From: Caenorhabditis elegans | Taxonomy: Eukaryota; Nematoda; Chromadorea; Rhabditida; Rhabditidae | NCBI RefSeq assembly: GCF_000002985.6 | Contig: NC_003279.8 | Coordinates: 5,456,001 to 5,520,000, forward strand | Length of the DNA stretch: 64,000 nt | Direction: 5' to 3' | Part shown: in pieces, positions 22,601-34,409 of the stretch | Numbering within the stretch: the first letter of the stretch is position 1 | Layout: each line of letters opens with the position of its first letter | The notes under the pieces: generated by a model | The model's database searches: none | What the model was told of the DNA's origin: nothing | Seen by the model: the letters and a program-made list of their open reading frames with translations, nothing else | Made by a program: the position numbers and the translations under genes

Positions 22601-23438
22601 TAGACATTGGTGTGGCATTTTTCGAATTAGAAGGAGTCGATATTGGGGTCTTTGGTAGTTTTTTTGGAGTTTGTGTCTGAAATTTAATAATTATTGATTG
22701 ATAAAAGGAGCTCCTTTACATTCGGAACAAGGGTGTTCGGTTTTCGATTTTTTTTTAGAGAATCGAAAAATCGAAAAATTTCTTTGATCGTTTTTATTCG
22801 ATTTTTTAAACAAAATTTTCGAAAATTAGCTTAATATTTTGGCTATTATTCTTCTTTTTAGAAGAAATTTTTATGTTTTTTCTTATCAATATAAACAAAA
22901 TTAGATTTTAAAAAATCATATTTTATGATTAATTTTCTGAACATTTTTTATTCGATTTTTCGATTTTCCAGAGAATCGAAAAGTCGAAAAATCGAAATAA
23001 CACCGAAAAATCGTTTTAAAAAATTGAAAAAAATTATGTGTATGCTTACCGAAATCGTTGTGACCTCAATTTTCTTCTCCTTTTTTAAAATTCCATTTGT
23101 AATTCGAAAAGTAGATGACAGTAGTTCCTCTTCTTTTTGAAAATTATTCATTTGTTTTTTCTTTTTTTTCAGCAACATTGTTTTCTTTTTTAATGCTTCC
23201 AAATTTTGAAATTTTTGCTCCTGACCACCAGTTTGTCGTGAATTTCCATTGACTTTACCATTTTGAAGTATTTTTGATATTTGAGCACCGGGGTTTGGTT
23301 TGACTTAAAAATGGAGATTAAAATCAGATAAAAGTTTAATTTAAAATACGGATAAAACCTACTTTTCTTCCCATCTTTGTCAATTTGAAACTTTCGTTTT
23401 TTCTTCTTCCACGCCGGAAATTTGCTTTTGATTTCCAT
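16637..23438 (-). CDS. DEAH-box RNA helicase, DHX33-like
   Basis: Reads from ATG at 23438 (basic N-terminus [17 protein letters not shown]) through about 16 exons to TAA at 16637. Helicase motifs appear in order: GETGSGKST (exon 22678-22420), TQPRRVAA (22208-22011), DEAHERS and SATLQ (about 21244-21072), FLTGSEEIE (20373-20199), [13 protein letters not shown] (19896-19801) and QRAGRAGR (19752-19638). These are followed by winged-helix/ratchet exons (19195-18011) and an OB-fold region with [13 protein letters not shown] (17492-17310), the usual DEAH/RHA C-terminus. The short Lys-rich N-terminus and overall size fit DHX33, which acts in ribosomal RNA synthesis and translation. DHX8/15/16-type helicases are the alternative. 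It agrees with my memory of T05E8.3. Several introns are swollen by repeats. Confidence 0.93.
17690..22760. repeat. ACAAGGGTGT-type repeat in four introns of the helicase gene
   Basis: Related sequences containing (A)CAA(G)GGTGT followed by TCGATTTTTC / GAAAAATCG runs occur at about 17700, 20028, 21552 and 22729. A reverse-oriented partner (ACACCCTTGACCCTG) lies near 20178. Each lies inside a different intron. The AT-rich bodies form long TCGATTTTTC/GAAAAATCGA inverted repeats (for example 22740-23000). Confidence 0.65.
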
Positions 23439-23934
23439 CTGAACACTTTTTCCTATTGAAAATTTAAATTGAATATAATTATAAATATCTCAAGCTGGTT
23501 TCAATCCAAAATTATTTTCAGAACATAACGGAAGAAAGAAAAACTACTATTTCTTTTCATTATTACTATTGAACCAATAATATAAATTAGAATAAATAAA
23601 TTTAAAAGATCAAGAAATAATTAAAATAAATATTGAAAAAAGCTGAAATTGTCTGGATTCTGAAGCTAGATTTACACGTCATCGGAAAAAGAAAAATTGA
23701 ATTTTTGGAATGATGAATCGGGAAGGGCAACTGAAGAGAAAAAACGGGAAATTTGAAATAAAAAGTTGGAATGCAATAGCCTGAGAATGATGGAATGTGT
23801 GATAAGTAGTGATGGCGACATGATAAAAAAAAAAGAAGAGGTTGGACCAAAAAATGTGATTACTTATTGAATATTGATATTTTCTAGTGAATCTACTAAC
23901 ATCAAAAATTTAATTTACAATCAGAATACAAAAA

Positions 23935-26900
23935 TCATGATTCTATACAAAATAGCGGACGGCTGAAATATTGAAGAGCTTCTCTATGAATACCGAATCT
24001 TCCAGGGCGATGACGTGAGCTGCAAATTTTTAGATTATTGTCATTTTGTTAACGATTTTTCCGTAAATTTTCCAAAAAAAAAACTAATTTTTGGCAATCA
24101 ATTTTTCTTCTTTTTAAAATAAAAATATTATTTTCTGTTCTTTCAAATCACAAATTTTAATAAAATTTGGAACTTTCTTTTTAGTTTTTTAAAATAAACA
24201 TTTTCGATTATCACCAACCAGCTCTTCCAGTGATTTTTTGAGTGTTCGAGGATCCGAGTTGATGGAATGTAGTGTAACGGACGAGATTCTCACTTTTTTC
24301 ACTGTTTTGAATTGAACTCAGACAGGCTGTCATCATTTCTCTGAAATTTTTTGAATATTAATATGACATGAAATTTTATCTCGAAAATAGGGTTTCCGGT
24401 CTCGACATGACAAATTTTTGTTAAATGCAATAAAGTATGCGCCTTTAAAGAGTACTGTAATTTCAAACTCTCACTGCTGCGGAATTTTCATAGATTTTTC
24501 ATAACTTTTCACACAAAATTTATTTGTTCTTACTGTTTTATTTCAGTTTTTTGATAAATGAATATTTTTGCGGGAGTTTAAAATTACAGTAACCCTTCAA
24601 ATGCGCACAATCGGCAAATTAAACAAACTTTTGTCGTAGCCAATACGGAAACCGTATTTTTGACGCAAAATTTCGCGCCTGGCTAATATATCAGCTTTTC
24701 AAAAGCAAAACTGTTATACCTATAGGCCTCTCCAAATTGTGACTGATCTTCGGAAGAAATCTTTGAAGGAACCAACAGAGAAGACATGTAGGGAACAAGT
24801 TGATCATCTAAAATTTCCACATTTTTTTGGATAAACTAGAATAAAACCACTCACGAGGTGTTCCGACTAGCAGAATATTCTTAAACTTCCCACATGCATT
24901 GTTCAGAGAGGTTTTATAAACAAAAGACGATGCGAAATCAACAGAATCACGGAACGATAATTGTTCCATTGAACGAGACTTTTTCCACCTAAAATTTAAA
25001 AAAAAGTAGTTTTTTTTCAAGTGAATTAACGGTAATACTAACCACTTGACAAACTGTACACCCCAATGAATATGTTTCTGAACATAGGCTAGTCCAAGAT
25101 GTGGTGAATTGATAGTCATAAGTGTATAACATCTATCAATCATCCATTGCATCTCAACTTCTGGAGCCAAGCCAACAGCACTTCGGACGATCACTCCACC
25201 CAGAGAATGGGCCAAGAAACTGAAAATTTAGTTTCAATATTTAAAAATGGAGTAGCGTTTGTAAGTTTTTACTCCAAATGATTGTACTGCAAATTTAGAT
25301 AAATTTTTTGATTTCTCAATTTTACCAAAAAATCAATAAGGGATGCATTGTTTCGACATTTCGCGTTTTCAGTTTCCCACAAAAAACTGTTTCTCGAAAG
25401 AAAATCGATGAAACTCTAAAACAAAAAATCAATTAAAATAGCCGAAAAACTCAAAAATATCTCAGACTTTTCTGATTGTTTTGTAAAATCGAAATAAAAA
25501 TCATTTAACAAATTTAGAACATTTCCTCAAGTGTTTTAATTTCGATATATTGAGGCTGATTTCTGCCATTTAGTAAAAAACCCAGACTTAAAAAAAACTG
25601 TATAAATGTACCTAATTCGTTGAATATCATTTCTGGCCTCTTCAACATATTCTCGAACTTCTGACAACAAATTGTGAGCCATTGTGGTAATATCTGCCCA
25701 CGTTTGACTACGATTAGCACTGCTCATCAAGTATTCAAAAGCCCAAGGTTCTTCATCAAAATCTCGTCCTTCCATCTGAATACAATGATAATGAGCAGCA
25801 ATTGCTTGATCAAGACCACATCGGAATGGGACAAGATCTTCTTGTGATCCTATAAAATATAATTTATTTTCATTATTAAACACCGAAAATACCTTCGAGT
25901 CCGTGCACAAAAACGACCAAATGAGTTTTATTCTTTGATCTTACGACTGGATCTCCAATCACTAGCGACGACTTTATTGGTGTACATACTGGGCCGGCGG
26001 TTGACCTCCCGGATTGCTCACTGAAAAAAGATAAATATTAAAATATTGATTTTAATATCAACTCACCTGTAAAGATGTCCTTCGTAGTTCGTCTGTTGTC
26101 TGAGCATTTTCTTCGCAGCTTCTCGTTCACGGAGCAATTCAAATTCAGCCATTCTATCTTTTGGATGTTCTTCAGTCAATTTCATATCTGTTGAACTTGT
26201 GACTCTGCATGATAGAACATCGTCGGCGGATACGGATGTTCGAAGAGCATTTGCAATCTTAAAAGAAACACATTTAAAAATCTATAGAGATTTATGAATG
26301 AATTCTAGAAACCTCTTCAGAAGTAACACTCTCTTTTGAAATTAACGGAATGCCGTCATCTTGAAACAATTCACCCGCAGCAGAGCATCGACCGAATTCC
26401 GATGATGGAGACGGAGACGCTGTAATTTTTAAATTCTGTGAATTCAAATAGATAAATTAAAAAACCTATTGGTTCACTGCTACAGCTTGGGCTTTCCGTT
26501 GCTGTATCGCGAGACGGCCCAGGAAATTCCGGAGAGAAATTATTTTCCTGCGAATTTGGAATATTTTTCAACAGTAGACCACCACCTCCATCTGTCGACG
26601 TGGTTTCTTTCAGTGTCTTGGTGCGGCTTCGTGAAGTTACTCCTCCATCCTTCAACTTTCTTTCATAATTTGTCATTTTCTTAATAGAAAACATACCAGT
26701 TTCCGAGACAGAGACTGTGAGCAATCCAAACTTTTACGTCGAGGATGAATCAACTTTCTAGTCTCGTTACGTAGCTTTTCGCGGAATGATTTGTGTTTTT
26801 CATGGGCTTTCACAACCGGCATCGATGCACTATTTGGAATGGTAACCTGAATTTAAAATTTTTTAATAATATCGACTTTTGCAAAAAATTGTGTTGAACA

Positions 26901-28643
26901 CAGCAAAAACAAAATTTTTATAAGAAACAGACCTGCCTATTGGCATTATTCAAATCTAACAATCCAACAGAATTTCGAGTAAAAACATCTTCAAAGATAA
27001 TCGGGCTGAAATAATTTCTTGTTTTGTGAGAATATTTATAAAATCAATATTATTTACCAAAATTCTCCAGGACAATCAGTTTCTTCGCAGAAAATTGTGC
27101 AGCGTGGAAGCTTCCTCAAATAATCCACCTTGATAATAGATTTATAATGTTCGAGAACCGATACTGGTGTTCTTATTAAACATTTATCGATTGGTCGTTC
27201 ATTTATCCAAAATGCCTCACGAAATACTGCACGACGTTGTTTATCGAAAATGAGAAGCAGTTGTTGATTGAGCTCTGAAAAAATCGATTCCGATTCCGTT
27301 CAAGTTTAAAAAAAAAGACAATTTCGGATTAAATTCTTACAGGAATTACACAAACCTTTTGATTTTCGAAAAAGAATCAACATTTGTTGATATATTAGGG
27401 TAATTTTAGTGCTCCATTCGCATACATCGGTCTCAACACATCTTGTCGGATGATCTGAGCTATCGAATTGTTGAAGAGCCGCTTTCATCTCTGTTTGTAC
27501 ATCCAGAACAACTGTAAAATAATGCTTTCGAATTAATTAACTTTTTTTTGTTTCATACCAACTGAAACCGATGCATTAATGAGCCGTGAATTATTGACGA
27601 TGAACTGTTGAATAGATCGAGTTGCGAATAATAAAGCATGTGCAGATGAGTTATAAACTCGTCGGAGTTTTGTGCTTTTTGTAGATGATGCCTGTAATAA
27701 CTGACGCAACAGTTTGATCAGATTTTTAAACATCAAGCTATTTTTTATATTTATTCAAGCAAAATTTTAAGATTTGATCGTTTTCCGTATTTGAGAACTG
27801 CTCAAAATTCAAAAAACACAACGAAAAACCTAGGTGTTTCTTTTTTCAAAATTTTCCAAAACATTCAAATTTTTTCGCAAAAAGCTCGAATATTCTTACC
27901 GATTCTGATGCATTTGCCTTCCGTTGCCGCGTGGCTACCATAACTAAACTACTAAAAACACTCATAGTTATCGCAGATAGGTAGGTACTGTCAAAATATA
28001 AAGAACGAGCGGCGGCGACGAGTCGTGTTGGATCCAGAGGAATTTCGACAATTCTTTTTGTGATTTTCACGAAGGATTCATATTGTGGAGGATGATAACG
28101 GTCCATGTATCTATATTAATTCATGATTTTATGTTTAATCAATTGTTGGACTGTCTTACAATAATTCAATTTCAATTTCTAATTTTTGAGGCTCACACAA
28201 GTTCAATGTCGAATTGAATTGCACCGAAATATGGAACCAATCATCTGAAAGTAAGATAAAAAAAGGTGTTTCGATGATTTTATTACCTAAATTGAATTTT
28301 TCATGTTGATAAGTTACTTCAACTGTTTTACTGACAGCCGCTCCTTGATAGACATGTGCTAAAAGAATATTACTCGATGTTTTAGGCCTGAAATTAGAGA
28401 ATATTCCAGTGAACAAATCAATAATCGACGGACCCAGTATCCCGGTCCCCTTCCGTATCGTGTGATATGTCTACTGATCCAATTTCCGCTGTTTTTCGTG
28501 GCCTCAGTCGAATCTGAACTGAACGTAAGCGATGATTTGTGGTTTTTAAAAACCTGGTAATAACCCCGATCAGACAAGTCGACGTTGAAGAACTCGCATA
28601 ATTGAATACTCACATTGAATACCTGGTGAGCTTCAATTCGCAT
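23935..28643 (-). CDS. FAM135-like protein with DUF676 lipase-fold domain
   Basis: Start ATG at 28643 (MRIEAHQ); TTCTTCAG 16 bases upstream fits trans-splicing. The first exon (QLCEFFNVDLSDRGYYQ) joins IRLRPRKT and then PKTSSNILLAHVYQG, the N-terminal pattern of FAM135. The middle exons are Ser-rich and variable. The C-terminal DUF676 alpha/beta-hydrolase region contains HLVVFVHGLEG (26020-25893), FLAHSLGGVIVRS with the presumed nucleophile Ser (25219-25042), TINSPHLG, and a last exon RHRPGRFGIHREALQYF ending at 23935. FAM135 proteins are predicted serine-hydrolase-fold proteins of poorly known substrate. The gene lies 187 bp downstream of rpl-19 on the same strand, so the two may be an operon. 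Confidence 0.87.
24388..24665. repeat. Palindromic dispersed repeat inside an intron of the FAM135-like gene
   Basis: The left arm has TTTCCGGTCTCGACATGACAA, TTTTTGTTAAATGCA and TATGCGCCTTTAAAG. The right arm has the mirrored TACAGTAACCCTTCAAATGCG, GCAAATTAAACAAAC, TTTTGTCGTAGC and ACGGAAACCGTA. Same family as 15843-16175. It lies in the intron between 24720 and 24340. Confidence 0.8.
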
Positions 28644-28829
28644 TCTACTCGCTCCCGCCTGAAGAATTATTGATTCCAAGCTATTCAATCCCTAATTAGG
28701 GTTAACCCAAGTATCATGAGAGACTGAAAAATGTTACAGTGTTAGAAGGTTACCAAAACTGCAGAATAACAGATTATAAAGAGTTCAACAAATAACTTTA
28801 TTGACATTATAGAGGAAAACAACAAAGTT

Positions 28830-29712
28830 TTACTTTCCAGCGATAACCTTCTCGCTCTGGGAAATTTTTCTGAGAAGCTCAGCACGCTTGACGACTTGTC
28901 TCTCCTCACGGCGCTTGCGGCTCTCCTTGTTCTTGTCACGTCTGGCTTGAGCTTGGTCACTGAAATCATCAGGAATTTTAATATGAATAATTGATTGAAA
29001 GACTTCTCAATAATTTGGAAAAACAAATCATTTAAAAATAGTAAAACTTACGCAAGTTGCTTGGCTCTCTTGTTCTCAGTCTTCTTCTTGAAGATGTACT
29101 CGATGAGATTCTTCTTGTTCTTGAAGTTGTTTCCCTTTGCGCGAAGGTAGAGCTCGTGGTAAAGGTGCTTGTCCAACTTCTTGGCATCTCTGTATCTTCT
29201 CAGAAGGTTTCTGAGGACACGCATGCGTCGGATCCAGAGGGTCTTTTCTGGCATACGAGCATTGGCAGTACCACGACGCTTTCCGTAACCGGTGTGACGT
29301 CCCTAAATTCCAAATATTTTTTTTTAACTTAAAATGTAACTTTTAAAAAATCGACAGCATCAATTAAAAGAAAAATGTACCTTTCTGCGGGCCTCCTCGT
29401 ACTCGCGTGCGCGGAAGCGGGAGTGGACAGTGACTGGCTTGCGGATGATAAGTCCGTCATTGACGAGTCTGCGGATGCTTTGACGGGAGTTGGCTCCAGA
29501 AATCTCGCTGACCTCATTGGGGTCGAGCCAGACACGGTGCTTTCCGCACTTCAATACGGCCGAAGCCAAACGTTTCTGCAGACGGAGATTGCTGAAAAAT
29601 CAATAATTAAAAATGCAAATTTTGCACAATTCTCAATTAAACGAAAGTCATATCTTCAAAAGACGCTTGGACTGATCTTTCAATTGGAAATGATTTAAAA
29701 AACTCACCTCAT
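28830..29712 (-). CDS. rpl-19: 60S ribosomal protein L19 (eL19)
   Basis: Four exons: 29712-29708 (ATGAG), 29592-29381, 29302-29052 and 28959-28830. The product starts [18 protein letters not shown] and contains KVWLDPNE-type [49 protein letters not shown] and the long basic C-terminal helix ([18 protein letters not shown]), ending VIAGK. This is the full eL19 family length. It is a structural protein of the large cytosolic subunit whose C-terminal helix spans to the small subunit. The tiny first exon of five bases is typical of worm ribosomal protein genes. AATAAA lies about 30 bp after the stop, and the FAM135-like gene follows closely. Confidence 0.98.
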
Positions 29713-30457
29713 TTCGTCTTGCTACCCAGTATTTGGAGTTTCCTGTAAAAAATTAATATAAAGTACACAAATAAAGAAATTTTCACGAAAACAACAAAAA
29801 TTAGCGACACCCTTCAGAGAATCAAAATTTTTGCTTAATGGAAATTTGAAAGCTATCATTTTCTAATTTTGTACATCAAAAATTAGGCAAAAAAATCATT
29901 CCAAGGCTTGAAAAATCGAAAAGAAGTTTAGGAATTGAAGAGAAAAACTGCTATTTCCTCGTTTCACTACGAGACCTGAGCGCGTCAAAGGCGCATGACT
30001 ACGGTAACACTCGTTTCAGCTGTGTCGTTTTCTTTTCATCGCATCTTCAGCAAACAATTGTGTTGATATTTTGAATAAAATTTTCGGGGGTATTGCATAT
30101 TTTATTGTTTCATATTTTTTGGACATTTATTTAACACATGTATTTTAGAGATTTCTCTTACAAAATCTGAAAAATTTAGTTAGTGGTATTTATAAGTTGT
30201 TGGTTAAAGACAATTGTTGATAAGTTCTTCAGAATTTGTTAAAAATCATAGGTATTAGATAAAAAGAAACTCACAATTTTAGTTCAACGCGATAGTCAGA
30301 ACGAATGAAAGTATTCCGAATAGCACTATTTTGAGGTGTGTTTCAAAACATTGTGAAAAATTACGAAATTTTGAAACACAACAACTTTATTTTTCGATGC
30401 TTTATTTTATTGTGAGGAAGTTTCTCAAAATTTAGAATGATTAAGGTACGAGAGTTA
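29713..30457. other. Intergenic region upstream of rpl-19
   Basis: Holds the rpl-19 promoter on its left side and the 3' end of the membrane protein gene on its right. 29955-30040 has TTTCACTACGAGACC and CGTCAAAGGCGCATGACTAC, a partial copy of a dispersed repeat. No gene is seen. Confidence 0.5.
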
Positions 30458-31150
30458 TCAATCCATATGCAAATTATCCACATGATCAATCCTTGGTTCT
30501 TCTCCCGGATCATCTGGACCGAAAATTTCCCAATAGTGTGCCATTAAAATGACATCAAACATTATTAAACAACTTGATGCTATTGAATACCAGAAAAAAT
30601 CAAGGTGCGCCTGTGATAATATTTCAGACTACAGATTGTGAGGAAACCTACGAAACTGAAAGAGATACCACATAGCATAACTGTTTTGAAGGCTCTATCG
30701 TACGAAGGAGAAATTGCTCTATTCTGATTCCAGTAAAATGGGTCCGCCACCGAGAAAGTTGGGAATGTTCCTGGACCAATGTTTAAAAGATACCCGAAAA
30801 ATGCAAAAAGTAGAAACGATACGATTTGGGTGATCTGAAATAGTAAAATCTAGGAAAAGGATTGAAATATCACGTACAGTGCTAGGGGCGATCCATACAA
30901 TTCCAACAATTACAATAATGACAATTATCATTGAGAAATGTGTTAGAACCATTTGCAGAGCAAAACTTCTTGGACAAATTACATTTCCAAACGTTGATCT
31001 CGCGATTCGTTCAATATGTAAAAACATAAAAATTGTGAGAATTAAACTGAAAGTATACGACTCCATCGTCGAAATTCCAATATTTTTGAAAACTTTAAAT
31101 GACCCGAATATCAAGTACATATATCCAGTGGCAAATGAAATAATAGGCAT
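30458..31150 (-). CDS. Multi-pass membrane protein, family uncertain
   Basis: Three exons joined in frame: ATG at 31150 to about 30880 (MPIISFATGYMYLIFGSF...), 30838-30648 (ITQIVSFLLFAFFGYLL..., NIGPGTFPTFSVADPFYW) and 30610-30458 (AHLDFFWYSIASSCLIMF ... HVDNLHMD). About six hydrophobic stretches are visible, with a hydrophilic acidic C-terminus (EIFGPDDPGEEPR). The layout recalls the six-helix Frag1/DRAM/Sfk1 group, but no diagnostic motif was found. The start is taken as the first Met after the 5' flank. Confidence is good for a gene, low for a family. Confidence 0.7.
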
Positions 31151-31457
31151 CGTGTGAAATTTTTTTGTAGAATTCAGCCAGAAGTGTCAGAAATTTTTAG
31201 AAAAAAAGCCAATACATCTTGAAACCCTAAAATTAGAAAGACATACTTATCGCTCCCTCTCAACGGGCATCGGGTAGTCGTAGAGATTCAGAAAGTGTCC
31301 AAGGAGATGTCAGAAAATTCAAAACTTGTCGTTGATCATTAATCTCGAGTGAAAAAAAAATAGAAAAACAAATTTGACTTCAAAACTATTTATTGAAATT
31401 AAAAATAATTTTAAAAAGTCAATCGGACAAATGTACGAAAAGATCTTCATGTTGGTT

Positions 31458-32158
31458 TTAACCTTTGTAGCTGAGATTCTCATACACATTCTGAAAGTAA
31501 AACATTATATTCCTGCGGATGGGTCTCGCCACGCGAAGTGTAATTTTGTGGGTATGCACCTTTAAGATTACTGTAGACAGAAGATAGTTTTTTTAAAATA
31601 AGTAACTGGAAATTTCCTGGAAATTTCCTACAGTAATCTTAAAGGAGCATACACGAAACATTTTGAAACATATATAGCGTATCCTACTAGTGAATCACAG
31701 TAAAATAAGAACCTACATCTTCTTTAGGCTTCGGAGGGTCTGCCCGGTGACTATTACTGCTCGACGACGATGGCTTCATGTTCTGAAAATTAAAAGTATT
31801 TCGGAAGCATGCCATTATCAAAATTTTGATTAAAAAAACTTCATTGAACTTCTGTTACGTGGCAACATTAGGCAAAGGTTCATTAGTGACCGTGAAAATG
31901 AAAACTCGGCCACTATTGAGGGGAAGAGGATTTACCTTAGACTTTTCTTGGTCTTCTCTATCCGATTTCGGCGTTGATTTTAAAGATGGTGCCGACGAAG
32001 ATTTCTGAACAAAAATTGAGTTTTTTAGATATTTTTCTGAAACAAAACACATACAGAGACAGTTGGATTCGATGGTGTTTTCTGAAACAGAACAATAAAA
32101 TGAACATTTCCAATATTAAAATTCTTACCGAAACTGTTCCACTCCACTTTTGTCCCAT
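31458..32158 (-). CDS. 74-residue Ser/Lys-rich protein, predicted N-myristoylated
   Basis: Five tiny exons, all phase 0, with good splice sites: 32158-32129, 32081-32055, 32004-31936, 31782-31717 and 31490-31458 (225 nt with TAA). The product starts MGQKWSGTVS, fitting the N-myristoylation pattern (Gly2, Ser6). It continues as a disordered Ser/Pro/Lys-rich chain (SSAPSLKSTPKSDREDQEK, KPSSSSSNSHRADPPKPKED) and ends NVYENLSYKG. The YENL and SYKG pieces resemble Tyr-based SH2/endocytic motifs. No family was recognised. It starts 237 bp from the divergent kinase gene, so the two may share a promoter. None of its exons is long enough to stand out as an ORF. A palindromic repeat lies in the last intron. 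Confidence 0.65.
31517..31662. repeat. Palindromic repeat in the last intron of the 74-residue gene
   Basis: GTATGCACCTTTAAGATTAC-TGTAG near 31553 is mirrored by CTACAGTAATCTTAAAGGAG-CATAC near 31629, with a loop of about 50 bp. GGGTCTCGCCACG on the left marks it as the GGTCTCGAC/TTTAAAG family. Confidence 0.75.
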
Positions 32159-32395
32159 TATTTTCAGAAGAGAATCAATGCAAACAACAACGTCAAAAAT
32201 TGTTTTCTCGGTAACGGAGAATGAATTCTAGAAGACTTAAAATAATAACATCTCACGTTTTTGTTTGTGACCCGCCCCCGTGTCACACTTGTTGGAATTT
32301 TTTTGGGCAGATGAACTTTGAAGATTAGGAAAAAAAATCAATACTGAATTTATCACACTCAGTTTTCGAAGGATTAAAGTTCTACTGTGATCATC

Positions 32396-34409
32396 ATGGC
32401 GACTGGTAAGTCATTTTCAGCTGGAGATTTACGTTTTAGAAATCTCCTGGAATCTTCTAGAACTTTTGAGATGCGGATATTGGACTATTGTAAATATGAA
32501 TTGTACTTTAAAGCATTCAAAATAGTCTATAGATTTACATTGGACATTTTCTAATCAATTCTTCAAATACTTATTTTCAGCGTTGGATCAAACCGACATG
32601 GTTCAAATTCCCAACACTCCAACATTGGTTGCCGAGGAAAATGTACGATCAAGCTTCCGATCTCTCTTCATCTTTAGAATATCAAATCATTTCAGTTGAA
32701 CCACAAACGCTCTAAAGCAAATCTCGTGGTGGCTCAAGAGTCTGTCGCAATGGAGCACATCGCTGCTCATCAGCTTCCAGCTCCCGAGCCACGTCATCGT
32801 GGACCGGCGATTAAGGATAAGCCGGAGAGAAAGGATCGTCTTCCGACGGTTGGAGAATATTTTGAAAATGATAAAGGAGATCGTTTCATTTTGCGTCAGA
32901 AGCTGGGCGATGGTGCAATGGGACATGTTTTTCTGAGCATTTTTGGTGGCAGGTTTGTAGCTTATTTGGTTTTTTGCTCTTTCCAAATCGCGGCAACTTT
33001 AAAAGAAGTGCGTCACGCGAACTATTCCACGCAAAATTTATGTGGTTTTCTGAAAACTACCACATCGTACCATGGGTTCATAATGCCCTTTGAGGCATTA
33101 TGCGTACATCTCAAATAAATGTCCTATTACTTTTCCAGAATTGTAGATCATTTTCTAGTTTACTCACTTCATTAAATTTCAGAACAAACCAATAATAAAC
33201 TTTCTGAAAATTAGCTCCTCTGAATTGAATCTCTATGAAAAATGAACTATTTCAGAAGTGTTGCAATCAAAGCCGAAAAGTATTCAACAGGGATGCTTCC
33301 AATGGAAATTAAGGTTTTGTTGAGTATCAGACGCCACAATGGAGTTCATTTCTGTGATATCATTGATTATGTAAGTTATATCATAGACTATGAATTCATG
33401 GATTTTGGATTTTGGATTACAAAATCAAAAAAACGTATCAAACTTTAGGGAACCATCCGTCGTGAATACAACTACATGATAATCAGTATTCTTGGAAAAG
33501 ATCTCTACCGTCTTCGTGCCGAACAACCGACTCGTTCATTCACTCTCAATACGACTACAAAGATTGCTCTTGAAACTATTGAAGCTATTGAAGAGCTTCA
33601 CAATATTGGATACCTGAGCCGTGATGTCAAGCCAAGCAACTTTGCTCCAGGACAACGCGACAATGGACAGCATAAGACAATTTTCATGTTTGACTTTGGA
33701 CTTGCGAAGAAGTTTATTGATCGTGATAACAAGAAGCTGAAGTCTCGTGGAGAGGTTGGATGGAGAGGTACTGTAAGATATGGAAGTCTCCAAGCACACA
33801 AACGTATGGATCTTGGAAGACGTGATGATGTTGAATGCTGGTTCTACATGCTCATTGAGATGTTGGTTGGAGAGTTGCCATGGCGTCATATGTCTGATCG
33901 TACACTTGTTGGACAATCGAAGCTCTCAATTCGAAATGAATCTCGTCGTTTGTTCTTCAATCGAACTCCAAGACAGTTTGAGACGATCATGGATATGATC
34001 GATGGATACTCATTCGAAATCAGACCAGAGTACAGACATTTGAAGGCATTGATTAATGAGGTAACTAAAATTAGTCTAGATGGATATTTTTAGTTAGATC
34101 CAAGCACTTTACTAATCACCTTTCTAATAAATTAGATAGTACCTAACGTTCCATATTCCTTACAATTAAACAATAATATGTTCTTTACTTTTCCAGATTC
34201 GTATGGAAAATATGATTCCTGATCGTTGCAAGTGGGACTGGCAAGTGGAAGAATCTCAACATTCGGAGCTCACCGAAACAGCTTCTGTCATGTCTGATAT
34301 GGCAATTATGGCTGAACAAGGAGCTACTAACTACACTGATCGTGCCTGTGAGAGTATGTTTTATTGTTTTTATTTTCTATATCAAAATATACATTTTTCA
34401 GACCAATAG
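32396..34409 (+). CDS. CK1/TTBK-type Ser/Thr kinase (worm-expanded group), 406 aa
   Basis: Seven exons: 32396-32405, 32581-32642, 32696-32952, 33256-33370, 33449-34060, 34197-34353 and 34402-34409, giving 1221 nt in frame. The kinase domain follows a basic N-terminal tail of about 75 residues: glycine loop LGDGAMGHV, SVAIKAEKY (lysine), catalytic loop GYLSRDVKPSNFAPG, metal-binding FDFGLAKKF, and the CK1-type GTVRYGSLQAHKRMDLGRRD with DVECWFYMLIEML. SRD replaces HRD; the catalytic Asp and DFG are present, so activity is expected. This form is common in the worm TTBK-like expansion. The C-terminus ends RACENQ. I recall C09D4.3 as a kinase here. Confidence 0.92.
32444..32463. promoter_or_regulatory. 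Heat-shock element in kinase intron 1
   Basis: CTCCTGGAATCTTCTAGAAC contains GAA-TC-TTC-TA-GAA, three correctly spaced inverted HSF pentamers. It lies 40 bp inside the first intron. The same 19 bases recur at 34758-34776. Confidence 0.5.

Noticed and set aside
28741-28829. Frame continuing past the end of rpl-19
   Set aside because: It is 3' UTR with an AATAAA signal; rpl-19 ends at its normal family C-terminus (VIAGK).
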